A stretch of DNA of 64,000 nucleotides from contig NZ_VLKT01000013.1 in NCBI RefSeq assembly GCF_007830515.1, forward strand, positions 62,001 through 126,000, written 5' to 3'. This DNA comes from Mesorhizobium tianshanense (GTDB lineage Bacteria > Pseudomonadota > Alphaproteobacteria > Rhizobiales > Rhizobiaceae). A program made the translations under genes and the position numbers. Each line of letters starts with the position of its first letter. The first letter of the stretch is position 1. This document shows, one piece after another, positions 1-10,586 of this stretch. The notes under the pieces were generated by a model. It worked only from the letters and a program-made list of their open reading frames with translations. It searched no databases and was not told the origin of the DNA.

Positions 1-268
1 AATAAATCTTGCCCAATTCCGGCGGCTGTTGGCGCGCGACAGGGCGTGTCGGAAATGGATGGATCGCAAAATGGTTGCATTGCCGGCCGGCTTGCGGATG
101 GTCGAGCGTTCACGTGGAGGCGACACCTTCGGATCCGGTTTGAGGAAAGTGTTGAATTAGGTAATCTAAATATAGGAAATCATTACAAAAACGTAATCCG
201 CGTGTTCAGTTTCAGTTCATTCTTCGAGCTCTATTGCTTGGGCATCGACAACCAAGGAGTTCCCCGTC
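1..268. other. Upstream region without a supported gene
   Basis: No convincing coding region is visible. The stretch around 150-200 is AT-rich compared with its surroundings and probably carries the promoter of the secreted protein that starts at 269. An AAGGAG ribosome site lies at about 254-259. Confidence 0.5.
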
Positions 269-637
269 ATGAAACGCATCGTTCTTTCCGCAGTCGCCCT
301 CTCGATGCTGGCTGCCACGTCCCTGCAGGGCCAGGCAGCGCCGCTGAATGCGCCGAGCGCGCCACAGTCGACCTACAGCCAGGTTGATTGGCAAAAGCCC
401 GGCAAGCATGTCGATGTGAAGAAGCGCGTCGTGGTGAAAAAGAAGGTCGTCAGGAAGAGCCACTGGCGGCACGGCCAGAAATATTCCAGCTGGAAGCGCC
501 ACCGGCCGATCCGCGACTACCGCCACTATGGCCTGCATCGTCCGGGCCGTGGCCAGGAATGGATCCGCGTCGGCAACGACTATCTCCTGGTCAGCGTCGT
601 CTCCGGCATCATCTTCGGCGCGATCGCCGCGCACTGA
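269..637 (+). CDS. RcnB-like small secreted basic protein
   Basis: A 122-residue protein with an N-terminal signal peptide (hydrophobic core at residues 4-22, ending near QAAP). It then has a very basic middle (VKKRVVVKKKVVRK, about residues 50-65), an aromatic/basic stretch resembling the RcnB family (RHYGLHRPGRGQEWIRVGNDYLLV), and a hydrophobic C-terminus. RcnB of E. coli is a periplasmic protein linked to nickel/cobalt efflux; many rhizobial homologues have no known role. The start is supported by AAGGAG about 10 bp upstream. A strong terminator follows at 678-708, so it is probably monocistronic. Family call is by pattern only. Confidence 0.7.
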   Translation: MKRIVLSAVALSMLAATSLQGQAAPLNAPSAPQSTYSQVDWQKPGKHVDVKKRVVVKKKVVRKSHWRHGQKYSSWKRHRPIRDYRHYGLHRPGRGQEWIRVGNDYLLVSVVSGIIFGAIAAH

Positions 638-677
638 GCCTCGCACCGTCGACCGGCATTGCGCCGGACACATGAGG

Positions 678-708
678 GAAGGCGGCCCGCGACGGCCGCC
701 TTCTTTTT
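678..708 (+). terminator. Rho-independent terminator
   Basis: An inverted repeat (GGCGGCC at 681-687 with GGCCGCC at 694-700, extended by AA/TT) is followed by CTTTTT. It lies 41 bp after the stop of the RcnB-like gene and separates it from dnaG. Confidence 0.85.
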
Positions 709-795
709 GCCCTGTGAAAACCGGGTATGGTTCCGCATTAGGAGTCGTCGGCTTTCGCCTGCATGATTATATGGAGGGCAAACGAGCCGTTCCCG

Positions 796-2757
796 ATGCG
801 CTTTCCACCTGCCTTTCTCGACGAGATACGCGACCGCGTGCCGATTTCATCGGTGATCGGCCAGCGCGTCGCGTGGGACAGGAAGAAGACCAACGCGCCG
901 CGCGGCGACTATTGGGCATGCTGTCCCTTCCATGGTGAGAAGAGCCCGTCCTTCCATTGCGAGGACAAGAAGGGCCGCTACCATTGTTTCGGCTGCTCGG
1001 TTTCGGGCGACCATTTCAAGTTTCTGACCGAACTCGACGGGATGAGTTTTCCCGAAGCGGTTGAGAAGATCGCCGAGATGGCCGGCGTGCCGATGCCGGT
1101 TCGCGATGCCCAGGAGGAACGGCGCGAAAAGGAACGCGCCAGCCTGACCGAAATCATGGAAATGGCGACCACCTTCTTCCAGGAACGGCTGCAGGGACCG
1201 GAAGGCGCAAAAGCCCGCGCGTATCTGCGCGACCGGGGGCTGACGCCGGCGACGCAGCAGTCGTTCCGGCTCGGTTATGCGCCGGACAGCCGCAACGCGC
1301 TGAAGGAGCACCTTGCCGCCAAGGGCGTCGGCAAGGCCGATATCGAGGCGTGCGGGCTGGTGCGCCATGGCGACGACGTTCCGGTTTCCTACGACTGGTT
1401 CCGCGACCGCGTCATGTTCCCGATCCCGGATTCCAGGGGCAAGATCATCGCCTTCGGCGGGCGGGCACTGGCGCCCGATGCGCTCGCCAAATACATGAAT
1501 TCGCCCGATACGGAGCTCTTCCACAAGGGCAACGTGCTCTACAATTTTGCCCGCGCGCGCAAGGCGCTGGCCAAGGGCGGCACGGTCATCGCCGTCGAAG
1601 GTTATATGGACGTGATCGCGCTGGCGCAGGCCGGTTTCGAGAATGTCGTGGCGCCGCTCGGCACCGCTCTGACCGAAAACCAGCTCGAGCTTTTGTGGCG
1701 CATGGCCGGCGAGCCGGTGCTGTGCTTCGATGGCGACCAGGCTGGGCTGAAGGCGGCATGGCGCGCCGCCGACATGGCGCTGCCGGCGGTTCAGGCGGGC
1801 CGCTCGGTGCGCTTTGCCCTGCTGCCCGAAGGCAAGGACCCCGACGATCTGGTCAAGGCCGATGGGCCGGATGCGTTCCGCGCCGTGCTTTCCGAAGGGC
1901 GGCCGCTCGCCGACCTTTTGTGGATGCGCGAAACGGCTGGCGGTGTCTTCGACACGCCAGAGCGGCGGGCGGAACTGGAAAAGACGCTGCGCGAACTGAC
2001 CAGCCGCATCCGCGACGAGAGCCTGCGCTATCACTACAGCCAGGAAATGCGCGAGCGGGTGCTAAGCTTTTTCGGCGCCCAGCGCGGCGCGCGCCATGGT
2101 TATCAAGGGGGGCGTCAGGACGGGCGGCCCGGCGATCGCTTTCAGGGCAAGAACTCGGCTCCCGGCGGGCAGTTCGCGCGTGGCGGCAGTGCCGGTGGGC
2201 GAACCGCGATCACCGAAAGCCTCGGCCGCTCAGCGCTGGTCAAACGCGGCAGCGAGGGGATGTCGGTGCGCGAGGCGACGATCATCGCAGCCCTCGTCAA
2301 TCATCCGGCGCTGATCGACGAGAATTTCGCGCATGTCGAGTTTCTCGACCTCGCCAACTCCGATCTGAAGCGATTGCACGCAGCCATTCTCGACGCGATG
2401 GCGCATGACATGGCCAACGATCGCGACGCGGTGATCGCGACGATCGAACGGGCCGGCTGCGGCGAGATCTGGGCGTGCGTGGTGGCGCTGATCAAGCGGG
2501 CGCGGCAATGGCCGGCGCTGGAAACAGCCGGACTTGACGATGCCCGCGATGCCTTCAGCCAGGCGCTCCACTTGCAGCGCAGCGCGCGCACCTTACATAA
2601 GGAACTGAAACAGGCGGAAGCGGCGCTCGCCAGTGATCCCACGGACGAAAACTACCGGCATCTCGTCGAGATCCAGGCGCAATTTCGTGATGTGCAAGCA
2701 ACGGAAGCGCTGATTGAAGGGTTCGGCGTGTCCTCGGGCAGGGCCGGGCGCGTATAG
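796..2757 (+). CDS. dnaG: DNA primase DnaG
   Basis: Makes RNA primers at the replication fork together with DnaB. The 653-residue protein has the CHC2 zinc-binding motif near the N-terminus (C43, H46, C64, C67). The DnaG core and TOPRIM domain follow, with VEGYMDVIAL and LCFDGDQAG at about residues 268-325, and a C-terminal DnaB-interacting helical region follows a Gly/Arg-rich linker (about 435-480). The start at 796 (MRFPPAFLDEIRDRVPISSVIG) matches the family start; an in-frame ATG at 763 would add 11 atypical residues. A GGAGG lies at 773-777, rather far from the chosen start. rpoD follows on the same strand, the usual alphaproteobacterial order. Confidence 0.97.
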   Translation: MRFPPAFLDEIRDRVPISSVIGQRVAWDRKKTNAPRGDYWACCPFHGEKSPSFHCEDKKGRYHCFGCSVSGDHFKFLTELDGMSFPEAVEKIAEMAGVPMPVRDAQEERREKERASLTEIMEMATTFFQERLQGPEGAKARAYLRDRGLTPATQQSFRLGYAPDSRNALKEHLAAKGVGKADIEACGLVRHGDDVPVSYDWFRDRVMFPIPDSRGKIIAFGGRALAPDALAKYMNSPDTELFHKGNVLYNFARARKALAKGGTVIAVEGYMDVIALAQAGFENVVAPLGTALTENQLELLWRMAGEPVLCFDGDQAGLKAAWRAADMALPAVQAGRSVRFALLPEGKDPDDLVKADGPDAFRAVLSEGRPLADLLWMRETAGGVFDTPERRAELEKTLRELTSRIRDESLRYHYSQEMRERVLSFFGAQRGARHGYQGGRQDGRPGDRFQGKNSAPGGQFARGGSAGGRTAITESLGRSALVKRGSEGMSVREATIIAALVNHPALIDENFAHVEFLDLANSDLKRLHAAILDAMAHDMANDRDAVIATIERAGCGEIWACVVALIKRARQWPALETAGLDDARDAFSQALHLQRSARTLHKELKQAEAALASDPTDENYRHLVEIQAQFRDVQATEALIEGFGVSSGRAGRV

Positions 2758-3132
2758 GTTGAAGCCTGCATTGGAGTGAAAGTGTAAGAACGTGCTTGCG
2801 CGTCGAATCGGCCGCGCGGCGCCTTAAGTCGGGTAATTGATTCGCTTTTTTCATGCGAATCATGCGAGAGGCGCTTGACCTTCTGGCAGAATGACGGAAT
2901 CAGGACGATTCGAAACGTTAACCCGACGCCGGCGTCGACGGGAAATGCAGCGATGTGAGGTACCGGTCACTGGACAGGCAGTCAGCCTGCCACAGATACC
3001 AGGGTTAATCTGGACTTAACGAGAGATGCAGTTACTGGCCCGGGGAAGCGCGTTCTAGAGCGAACGCATCTGATTTAACCGGTACGGCGGCTTACGCGGC
3101 TCTGATACTTGGCCGCTTGGAGAAAATAAAGA
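2758..3132. other. dnaG-rpoD intergenic region
   Basis: 375 bp with no credible gene. It presumably holds the rpoD promoter and 5' leader. A GATTCGC/GCGAATC inverted repeat with a T-rich loop is visible at about 2838-2860 but is not a classical terminator. I cannot place a promoter with confidence. Confidence 0.5.
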
Positions 3133-5154
<2,022 letters not shown>

Positions 5155-5178
5155 TGCCGGGTAACGGACAAGCAACTT

Positions 5179-5203
5179 AAAGGGCGCCGCGGCGCCCTTT
5201 TTC
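5179..5203 (+). terminator. Rho-independent terminator of rpoD
   Basis: AAAGGGCGCC (5179-5188) pairs with GGCGCCCTTT (5191-5200) around a 2-nt gap, followed by more T residues. It sits 25 bp after the rpoD stop. Confidence 0.9.
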
Positions 5204-5362
5204 GTTCGGAGCACAGGGTCGTCTCGCCAGAAGGTACGGTTGTTCTTGCAGTGCACCTGCCGCGGGAGGATACTTTCGTGTCGGATGCATTTTCTGGGCG
5301 ACAAACCCGGATGCCCGCCCCGGCAGTGACGCCGTGCTCCGAGGCCCCGGAGGGAGGTGTGC

Positions 5363-5656
5363 ATGACAAACTATATCGTGCTGATCAACTGGACGGAGCA
5401 GGGCGCCAAAAATGTGCGCGAGTCGCCGAAGCGGCTCGATGCCGCCAAGAAGCTGCTGGGAGACATGGGCGGCTCGTTCAAGGCGTTTTTTCTCACCATG
5501 GGCGAATGCGATATGGTGGCGGTCGTTGAAGCGCCCGACGATGCGGTGCTCGCTCGTTTCTCGCTGATGCTGGCGACAGGCGGTAACGTGAGGACACGGA
5601 CGCTCAAGGCTTTCCCGGAAGATGCTTATCGCGAGATCATTGCCTCGCTCGGATAG
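5363..5656 (+). CDS. GYD domain-containing protein
   Basis: A 97-residue cytosolic protein of the GYD family (ferredoxin-like fold, ligand unknown). The sequence [18 protein letters not shown] is the family N-terminus, and the middle has the [16 protein letters not shown] segment corresponding to the GxYD-type motif that names the family. The start at 5363 has AGGGAGG about 6 bp upstream; an ATG two codons earlier at 5357 lies inside that site. No function is known for the family. It is followed by a long perfect inverted repeat. Confidence 0.85.
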   Translation: MTNYIVLINWTEQGAKNVRESPKRLDAAKKLLGDMGGSFKAFFLTMGECDMVAVVEAPDDAVLARFSLMLATGGNVRTRTLKAFPEDAYREIIASLG

Positions 5657-5671
5657 GGAGCCGTGCAGCAG

Positions 5672-5710
5672 CGGATGATCGGGCGCCGCTTGACGGCGCC
5701 CGATCATCCG
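5672..5710. repeat. Perfect 17-bp inverted repeat (hairpin)
   Basis: Positions 5672-5688 are the exact reverse complement of 5694-5710 with a 5-nt loop. No T tract follows, so it may be a terminator needing other factors, or an mRNA-stabilising 3' hairpin for the GYD gene. It ends 13 bp before the next start codon, so it may also affect translation there. Confidence 0.85.
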
Positions 5711-5723
5711 ATCATGAGGAAGC

Positions 5724-6359
5724 ATGCTCCTCTCGCTCGAAAAGAACTTCCTCTTCATCCATATCCCGAAGACAGCCGGGAGCTCGGTCACGCGTGCGCT
5801 AGGGCCATGGTGCGTGAAACCGCAGCGAACGCAGTGGCGCCGCCTGCTGTCTCACCTTCCCGTGCCCGAAAAGCCGCAAAACGCTTTCCTCAGGCAGCAT
5901 GACAAAGCCAGTTGGGCGAAGCGCAAGCTGCCGGCCGAGATTTATGACAGCGCGTACAAGTTCGCCGTCGTGCGTAACCCTTTCGAACTTGCTGTCTCGA
6001 GCTATTATTTCCGCAAGGAGCATCTCTCCGGCCGGCGCCGGAACAGAGCCAGGGTCCTGGATTTCAAGACTTTCCTGCGCTATCTCGAACGCAAGAACCG
6101 TTTTGTGCGGGTGGACCAGACGAGCTGGATTTCGGACAGGCACGGAAACCTCATCATCGACGAGGTTTTGCGTTTTGAAACGCTGGCCGAGCAATTCAAT
6201 GCCCTGGTCGAACGGCTCGGTCTGCCGGGCGAGGTGAAGCTTCCCCGAACAAACGTCAATGCACCCTACGACTATCGCGCCGTCTACGATGACGAGGCGA
6301 AAAGCATCGTGCGCCGGCTCTTTTTCAGGGATTTCGAGCGCTTCGGCTACGAATTCTGA
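5724..6359 (+). CDS. Sulfotransferase family protein
   Basis: A 211-residue protein with the N-terminal motif FIHIPKTAGSSVTRAL (about residues 10-25), the 5'-PSB loop of membrane-type or carbohydrate sulfotransferases that use PAPS. A second motif, FAVVRNPFELAVSSYYFRK (about 74-92), matches the 3'-phosphate-binding RNPxxRxxSxY region. The acceptor is unknown; relatives modify surface polysaccharides or Nod factors. It is short but has both cofactor motifs. The start has GAGGA about 5 bp upstream. Confidence 0.8.
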   Translation: MLLSLEKNFLFIHIPKTAGSSVTRALGPWCVKPQRTQWRRLLSHLPVPEKPQNAFLRQHDKASWAKRKLPAEIYDSAYKFAVVRNPFELAVSSYYFRKEHLSGRRRNRARVLDFKTFLRYLERKNRFVRVDQTSWISDRHGNLIIDEVLRFETLAEQFNALVERLGLPGEVKLPRTNVNAPYDYRAVYDDEAKSIVRRLFFRDFERFGYEF

Positions 6360-6486
6360 TTTTTGTTCCAGACACCGCAATTCGTCGGCGGATGCCGCGC
6401 GTCGCGGCAGGGCTGGCCCGAAATGTTGCGGGGCGAAGGCATTTCCCGGATAGTCGGCGCATCCTTCAGGTCGCGTCTCGAAACAC

Positions 6487-6867
6487 ATGTCCAAGCCTGT
6501 GCTGACCATCTGGTACAATACCCGCTGTCCGGTCTGTGATGACGGTATCGTCAGGCAGAAGCGGCGGCTGATCGAGGCGATCAAGGCCGGGCAGATCGCG
6601 TTTCGCGACATCAATGCCGAGCCGTCGGCACTGGCCGGATACGGCGTGTCGCTCGAGGACATCCGCCGCCGGCTGCACGCAATCGATGCGGACGGCGAAC
6701 TGCTGGTCGGCGCCGATGTCGCAATTGCCGTCTGGCTGAGAACGCCGGGCGAGGGCTGGCTGGCAGCGCTGTTCGGCAACCGCGCGGCGCTGCCGCTGAC
6801 GCGCTATGCCTATGATCGCTTCGCCGATCTTCTCTATGCCTGGAACCGGCGCAAGGGCCGTTGGTAG
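6487..6867 (+). CDS. DCC-family thiol-disulfide oxidoreductase-like protein (DUF393)
   Basis: A 126-residue protein beginning LTIWYNTRCPVCDDGI, where CPVC is the CxxC-type motif of the DUF393/DCC family that gives the family its thiol-disulfide oxidoreductase label. The rest (IAFRDINAE, then LEDIRRRLHAIDADG) fits the family. Biochemical role is not established. It stands alone between the sulfotransferase and the PadR gene. Confidence 0.8.
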   Translation: MSKPVLTIWYNTRCPVCDDGIVRQKRRLIEAIKAGQIAFRDINAEPSALAGYGVSLEDIRRRLHAIDADGELLVGADVAIAVWLRTPGEGWLAALFGNRAALPLTRYAYDRFADLLYAWNRRKGRW

Positions 6868-6993
6868 CCGGCACAGACATTCCTGGCCATCGAAGGCCTG
6901 GAACGGCCTCCGGGTCATTTTAGGACCGCGGAGAGGTTCAGGACACGCGCCTTAGCCGCATGCGCGTTTTCAATCATGTGGCGTGGGATTAAG

Positions 6994-7062
6994 TTACATC
7001 GTAAGATATATCTTGAATCGGTCGTCACGCTGGCTTAATTAAGATGTATCGTAAGACATAAC
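6994..7062. promoter_or_regulatory. Probable PadR operator repeats
   Basis: ATCGTAAGAYATA occurs twice, at 6998-7010 and 7048-7060, 50 bp apart in direct orientation. The first overlaps a perfect palindrome AAGATATATCTT (7003-7014). The second lies just before the ribosome site (AAGGAG) of the PadR gene. The arrangement suggests autoregulation. Confidence 0.6.
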
Positions 7063-7076
7063 TCAAGGAGCAGGCG

Positions 7077-7748
7077 ATGCACAGACATCATCATTTCGGC
7101 GAGCGCGCCGAGCGCGTTTTCATGCATATGGCCGGCAGGTTCGGCGGCCGTGGCGGCGGCTTCGGCCCGTTCGGCCACGGGATGAGGGGCGGCGGACGCG
7201 GCGGGCCAGGCGACATGTTCCGCGCGGGACGCATGCTGGCCGACGGCGATCTCAAGCTGATCACGCTGTCGTTGCTGGCCGAAGCGCCGCGCCACGGCTA
7301 CGACATCATCAAGGCGCTGGAGGAGCGCACCAGCGGCGTCTACAGCCCGAGCCCGGGCGTGGTCTATCCGACGCTGACCTTCCTCGAAGAGGCCGGCTAT
7401 GCCGTCTCGTCGCCGGAAGGCAACAAGAAGGTGTTTTCGATCACCGAGGCCGGGCAGGCGCATCTCAATGACAATCGCGAGATGATCGACCATGTGCTCG
7501 ACCATCTCGAGCGTTTCGGCCGCAAGATGGCAAAGGCGCGCGACTGGTTCGGCTGGAACGACGATGGCGAGGATGGCGGACGTCGCGGCCGTGGCCGTTC
7601 GGAAAAGCGCGACGAATTCCGCGCCGTGCGCCACCGGCTGCGCGCAGCCCTCGGCGACATCGTCGACGCGCCGGCTGGAAAACAGGCCGAGGCGATCAAC
7701 ATCCTGGAGGAGGCCGCCGAAGCCCTGGAAGCGCTGTCGCGCGGCTGA
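7077..7748 (+). CDS. PadR family transcriptional regulator, His-rich N-terminus
   Basis: A 223-residue regulator. A His/Gly/Arg-rich leader (MHRHHHFGERAERVFMHMAG, then GGRGGGFG) precedes the PadR winged helix at about residues 55-130 (LKLITLSLLAEAPRHGYDIIKALEERT... YPTLTFLEEAGY). The leader recalls the nickel-responsive PadR protein YqjI of E. coli, so metal sensing is possible but not shown. A C-terminal helical dimerisation part follows. Two candidate operators lie upstream. No obvious target gene is adjacent; HlyU is next. Confidence 0.88.
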   Translation: MHRHHHFGERAERVFMHMAGRFGGRGGGFGPFGHGMRGGGRGGPGDMFRAGRMLADGDLKLITLSLLAEAPRHGYDIIKALEERTSGVYSPSPGVVYPTLTFLEEAGYAVSSPEGNKKVFSITEAGQAHLNDNREMIDHVLDHLERFGRKMAKARDWFGWNDDGEDGGRRGRGRSEKRDEFRAVRHRLRAALGDIVDAPAGKQAEAINILEEAAEALEALSRG

Positions 7749-7864
7749 CTTCTGGTAGGCCGGGCCCGGATGCGGCCCCTTGCCCGTTTGCCTAAGGACC
7801 GCTAGTGAAAATCATCCTGCACCACGCTATGTGATGCAGGATGATTGCCGTTGGAGGATACCCC

Positions 7865-8158
7865 ATGTCTTTTCTGAAGCGTCTTTTTGGCGGTGGCGGC
7901 GGTGACGCGGGCGAGCCAAAGAGTGCTGCACCGGCAAAGCAGATCGAGCACAAAGGATTTTTGATCAGCGCCACGCCCTACAAGGCGGAGGGCCAATACC
8001 AGACCTGCGGCGTGGTTTCGAAAGAAATCGACGGCGTGATGAAGGAACACAAATTCATCCGCGCCGACCGCTTTGCCGGGCTCGACGACGCTGTCGACAT
8101 CTCGATCAAGAAGGGCATCCAACTGGTCGATGAGCAGGGCGAGAAGATCTTCGGCTAG
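7865..8158 (+). CDS. HlyU family transcriptional activator-like protein
   Basis: A 97-residue protein of the proteobacterial HlyU family. MSFLKRLFGGGGGDAG is the conserved family start, followed by a Gly-rich linker and a globular part (KGFLISATPYKAEGQYQTCG... HKFIRADRFAGLDDAVDIS). In Vibrio, HlyU activates haemolysin genes; in alphaproteobacteria the family is widespread with unknown targets. The start at 7865 is preferred over an in-frame ATG at 7841 because the family begins here and GGAGG lies upstream. A strong terminator follows. Confidence 0.85.
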   Translation: MSFLKRLFGGGGGDAGEPKSAAPAKQIEHKGFLISATPYKAEGQYQTCGVVSKEIDGVMKEHKFIRADRFAGLDDAVDISIKKGIQLVDEQGEKIFG

Positions 8159-8198
8159 ACCAGTCCCGCTTTCGACGCTGTTCCTGGACGGAGAATTG

Positions 8199-8230
8199 AG
8201 GCAAGCGCCTGATGCGGCGCTTGCCTTTTT
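8199..8230 (+). terminator. Rho-independent terminator
   Basis: AGGCAAGCGCC (8199-8209) pairs with GGCGCTTGCCT (8216-8226) with a 6-nt loop and a T tract. It terminates the HlyU-like gene and lies near the 3' end of the convergent azoreductase. Confidence 0.9.
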
Positions 8231-8257
8231 GATTTTTGGTAGTCAGTGGCTAACGCT

Positions 8258-8893
8258 TTAAGCCGCCGTCGCGACCCGCCGACTTCCGGCCACCACGGCA
8301 TCCACCTTGGCTGATGCCTTGTCGAGCGCTGCCGTGACGGCATCAGGCCCCATGCCGACGCCTTCGATGCGGATGACGTCGACGTCGGTCATGCCGATGA
8401 AGCCAAGCACGCTGCGCAGGTAAGGGATGGCGTGATCCATCTGCACGGCAGCACCTTCCGAATAGATGCCGCCCGAGGCAAGGACGATGTAGACCTTCTT
8501 ACCGGTGACGAGGCCCTTGGGGCCATTTTCGCCATAAGCAAAAGTCTTGCCGGAGCGGGCGATGTGATCGACCCAGGATTTCAGGGTCGACGAGATGCCG
8601 AAATTGATGAAACCGGTGGCAAGGATAATGGTGTCGGCTGCAAACAGTTCGTCCAGCACGCCGTCGGAGACGCCGACAACCTCGGCCTGGCGTTGGGTAC
8701 GGGCCTCGACCGGCGTATAGATGCCGGTCGAATAGTCCGGATCGATGTGCGGCAGCGGGTTGGCGACAAGGTCGCGCACGGCAAGCTTGGCCGAGGGATC
8801 GGCGGCGAGCAGCTTTTCTGCAAGTTCGGTGGCGATGCGGGTGGAATGCGAGGCAGTACCGCGCGGGCTCGACGTGACAAGAAGGATGGACAT
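8258..8893 (-). CDS. azoR: FMN-dependent NADH-azoreductase (AzoR type)
   Basis: Flavodoxin-fold quinone/azo-dye reductase of 211 residues. The N-terminus MSILLVTSSPRGTASHSTR carries the FMN-phosphate loop SxxRxxxSxS, and GFINFGISSTLKSWVDHIAR (about 97-116) is the conserved flavin-site segment of AzoR. The start at 8893 has GGAGAG 8 bp upstream; an in-frame ATG at 8947 would extend into the divergent promoter. A LysR gene is divergently transcribed from the same 111-bp region and probably controls it. Confidence 0.92.
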   Translation of the reverse strand: MSILLVTSSPRGTASHSTRIATELAEKLLAADPSAKLAVRDLVANPLPHIDPDYSTGIYTPVEARTQRQAEVVGVSDGVLDELFAADTIILATGFINFGISSTLKSWVDHIARSGKTFAYGENGPKGLVTGKKVYIVLASGGIYSEGAAVQMDHAIPYLRSVLGFIGMTDVDVIRIEGVGMGPDAVTAALDKASAKVDAVVAGSRRVATAA

Positions 8894-9004
8894 GGCGGGG
8901 CTCTCCAGGGTTGGAATGATCTGTCCCGCCAGATATGGGTCTATCAACCTATTTGAAAAACTGGTATATTTTTTATATTATCCATCTACAATTTAGATAA
9001 GACA

Positions 9005-9952
9005 ATGCAACCCAATCCGACGCTTGACCAACTGCAAATCCTGGTGACGGTGGCCGATACCGGCAGCTTCTCCGCCGCCGGCCGCAAGCTCAACCGCGCG
9101 CAATCGGTCATCAGCTACGCTATCGCCAATCTGGAGGCGCAACTCGGGCTGAAACTGTTCGAGCGCGAGGGCACGCGCGAGCCGCAGCTGACCGATGTCG
9201 GCCGGGCGACGCTGGAGGATGCGCGTCGCATGGTCGGCGTGCTGCAGCGCATCCGCTCGCGTGTCGATGGCCACAAGCAAGGGCTGGAGGCCGAGGTCGT
9301 CTTGTCGGTCGAGATGACAATGGCTTTGCCGGTGCTGGTGCGGGTGTTGAAAGCGTTCGAGGTACAATTCCCGACCGTGACGCTGCGCCTGCATACCGGT
9401 TCGCTGGGGCTGATCGTGGAGCAGGTCGTCAATGGGCAGGCCGATTTCGGCATCGGCGGCATTCCGGGCGACGCCGAAGTGCACCTGCTGCCTATCGGTT
9501 TCACGACGATGGTACCGGTTGCGGCGCCCAATCACCCTTTGGCGCTGCTGCCAGGACCGGTGCCGTTGGAGGATGTGCGTGAACATACCCAGTTGGTCGT
9601 CAGTGATCAGTCGGAGCGGACGCGCGGGCGCGACTATGGCGTGTTCGCCTACCGCACTTGGCGGCTGACCGATGTGCGCACCAAGCATGCGCTGATGCGC
9701 AAGGGGCTGGGCTGGGGCGGGCTGCCGCGATGGCTGGCCGCCGACGACCTGGCAAGCGGCCGGCTGGTCGAACTCGATCTGGAGCCCTACAGCGAGGTGC
9801 GGGCGCAGCTCTATGCCATGCATCGCACCGATCGCAGCCCGAAGCCGGCCGCGGCCTGGCTGATCGACCAGTTCAAGCGCCAGCTCGGCTGCTTCAACGA
9901 GTTCGAGCCGGGCCAGGTGCCTGAAGATGAGTCGGAGACAGTCCGTCGATAA
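9005..9952 (+). CDS. LysR family transcriptional regulator
   Basis: 315 residues: N-terminal winged helix-turn-helix ([35 protein letters not shown], about 8-42) and a C-terminal periplasmic-binding-like effector domain (about 95-295). Divergent from the azoreductase gene, which is its most likely target. The intergenic region is AT-rich around 8955-9000. Its last 59 bp overlap the convergent TetR gene. Confidence 0.92.
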   Translation: MQPNPTLDQLQILVTVADTGSFSAAGRKLNRAQSVISYAIANLEAQLGLKLFEREGTREPQLTDVGRATLEDARRMVGVLQRIRSRVDGHKQGLEAEVVLSVEMTMALPVLVRVLKAFEVQFPTVTLRLHTGSLGLIVEQVVNGQADFGIGGIPGDAEVHLLPIGFTTMVPVAAPNHPLALLPGPVPLEDVREHTQLVVSDQSERTRGRDYGVFAYRTWRLTDVRTKHALMRKGLGWGGLPRWLAADDLASGRLVELDLEPYSEVRAQLYAMHRTDRSPKPAAAWLIDQFKRQLGCFNEFEPGQVPEDESETVRR

Positions 9953-10520
9953 GGGCGACGAGCACCTCGCGATAAGGGGCGGTTTCGGCGCCTGCTTCGA
10001 TTGCCAGAGCCGCGCGGTCGAAGGCGGCGGCAAGCAATGCCGTCAGCGCTTCCAGCGGCAATCTCACCGTGGTCTGCGCGCGCATCGCCGCAACGAGGCC
10101 CTCGCGAAGCGAGCGATTGCCGTGGCGGTTGTCGATTTCGTCCATGGCGGCGCGGCCGAGCACGGCCGGCCCGTCGAGCAGCAGCAGCCGGGTGCGGCCG
10201 GGTGCGCGCATGGCGGCAAGATAGGCGTCGGAACCGGCGATCAGCGCATCACGGGCAAACAGCGAGGGCGGCGAGGCGCACTCGATCTCTCCCGCCACGG
10301 CGGCCGCTTCCTGCTCGACCACGGCGGCAAACAGCGCCTGCTTGTCGGCAAAATGATGATAGAGCGCGCCGCGCGTGACGCCTGCGGCGGCCGCAATCTC
10401 TGGCGTGCCGGTCTCGGCATAGGATTTTTCGGTGAACAGTTTTCGGGCCGCGGCTATGAGGTCGGTACGCGTCGCTTCGGTGCGGTCGCGGTTTGTGCGG
10501 CGCGTGGATTCCTGTTGCAT
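9894..10520 (-). CDS. TetR family transcriptional regulator
   Basis: A 208-residue repressor. The TetR DNA-binding domain is [46 protein letters not shown] (about residues 18-63), followed by a variable ligand domain. The start at 10520 ([18 protein letters not shown]) lies directly beside the first of two tandem operators. Divergent from a VOC protein, its likely target. The 3' end overlaps the convergent LysR gene by 59 bp. Confidence 0.92.
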   Translation of the reverse strand: MQQESTRRTNRDRTEATRTDLIAAARKLFTEKSYAETGTPEIAAAAGVTRGALYHHFADKQALFAAVVEQEAAAVAGEIECASPPSLFARDALIAGSDAYLAAMRAPGRTRLLLLDGPAVLGRAAMDEIDNRHGNRSLREGLVAAMRAQTTVRLPLEALTALLAAAFDRAALAIEAGAETAPYREVLVALIDGLSPTHLQAPGPARTR

Positions 10521-10565
10521 ACATGCAGCCTGTATGTTAATTGCATTTACATGCAAACTGTATGT
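10521..10565. promoter_or_regulatory. Tandem TetR operators in the divergent promoter
   Basis: Two 17-bp imperfect palindromes, ACATGCAGCCTGTATGT (10521-10537) and ACATGCAAACTGTATGT (10549-10565), are repeated in direct orientation with centres 28 bp apart. They fill the 66-bp gap between the TetR start and the VOC gene and would let one repressor silence both directions. Confidence 0.8.
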
Positions 10566-10586
10566 TATTCGACGGGAGAAGGAAAG

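Noticed and set aside
46-387. 113-residue frame overlapping the RcnB-like gene
   Set aside because: Overlaps a well-supported secreted protein in another frame and has no ribosome site.
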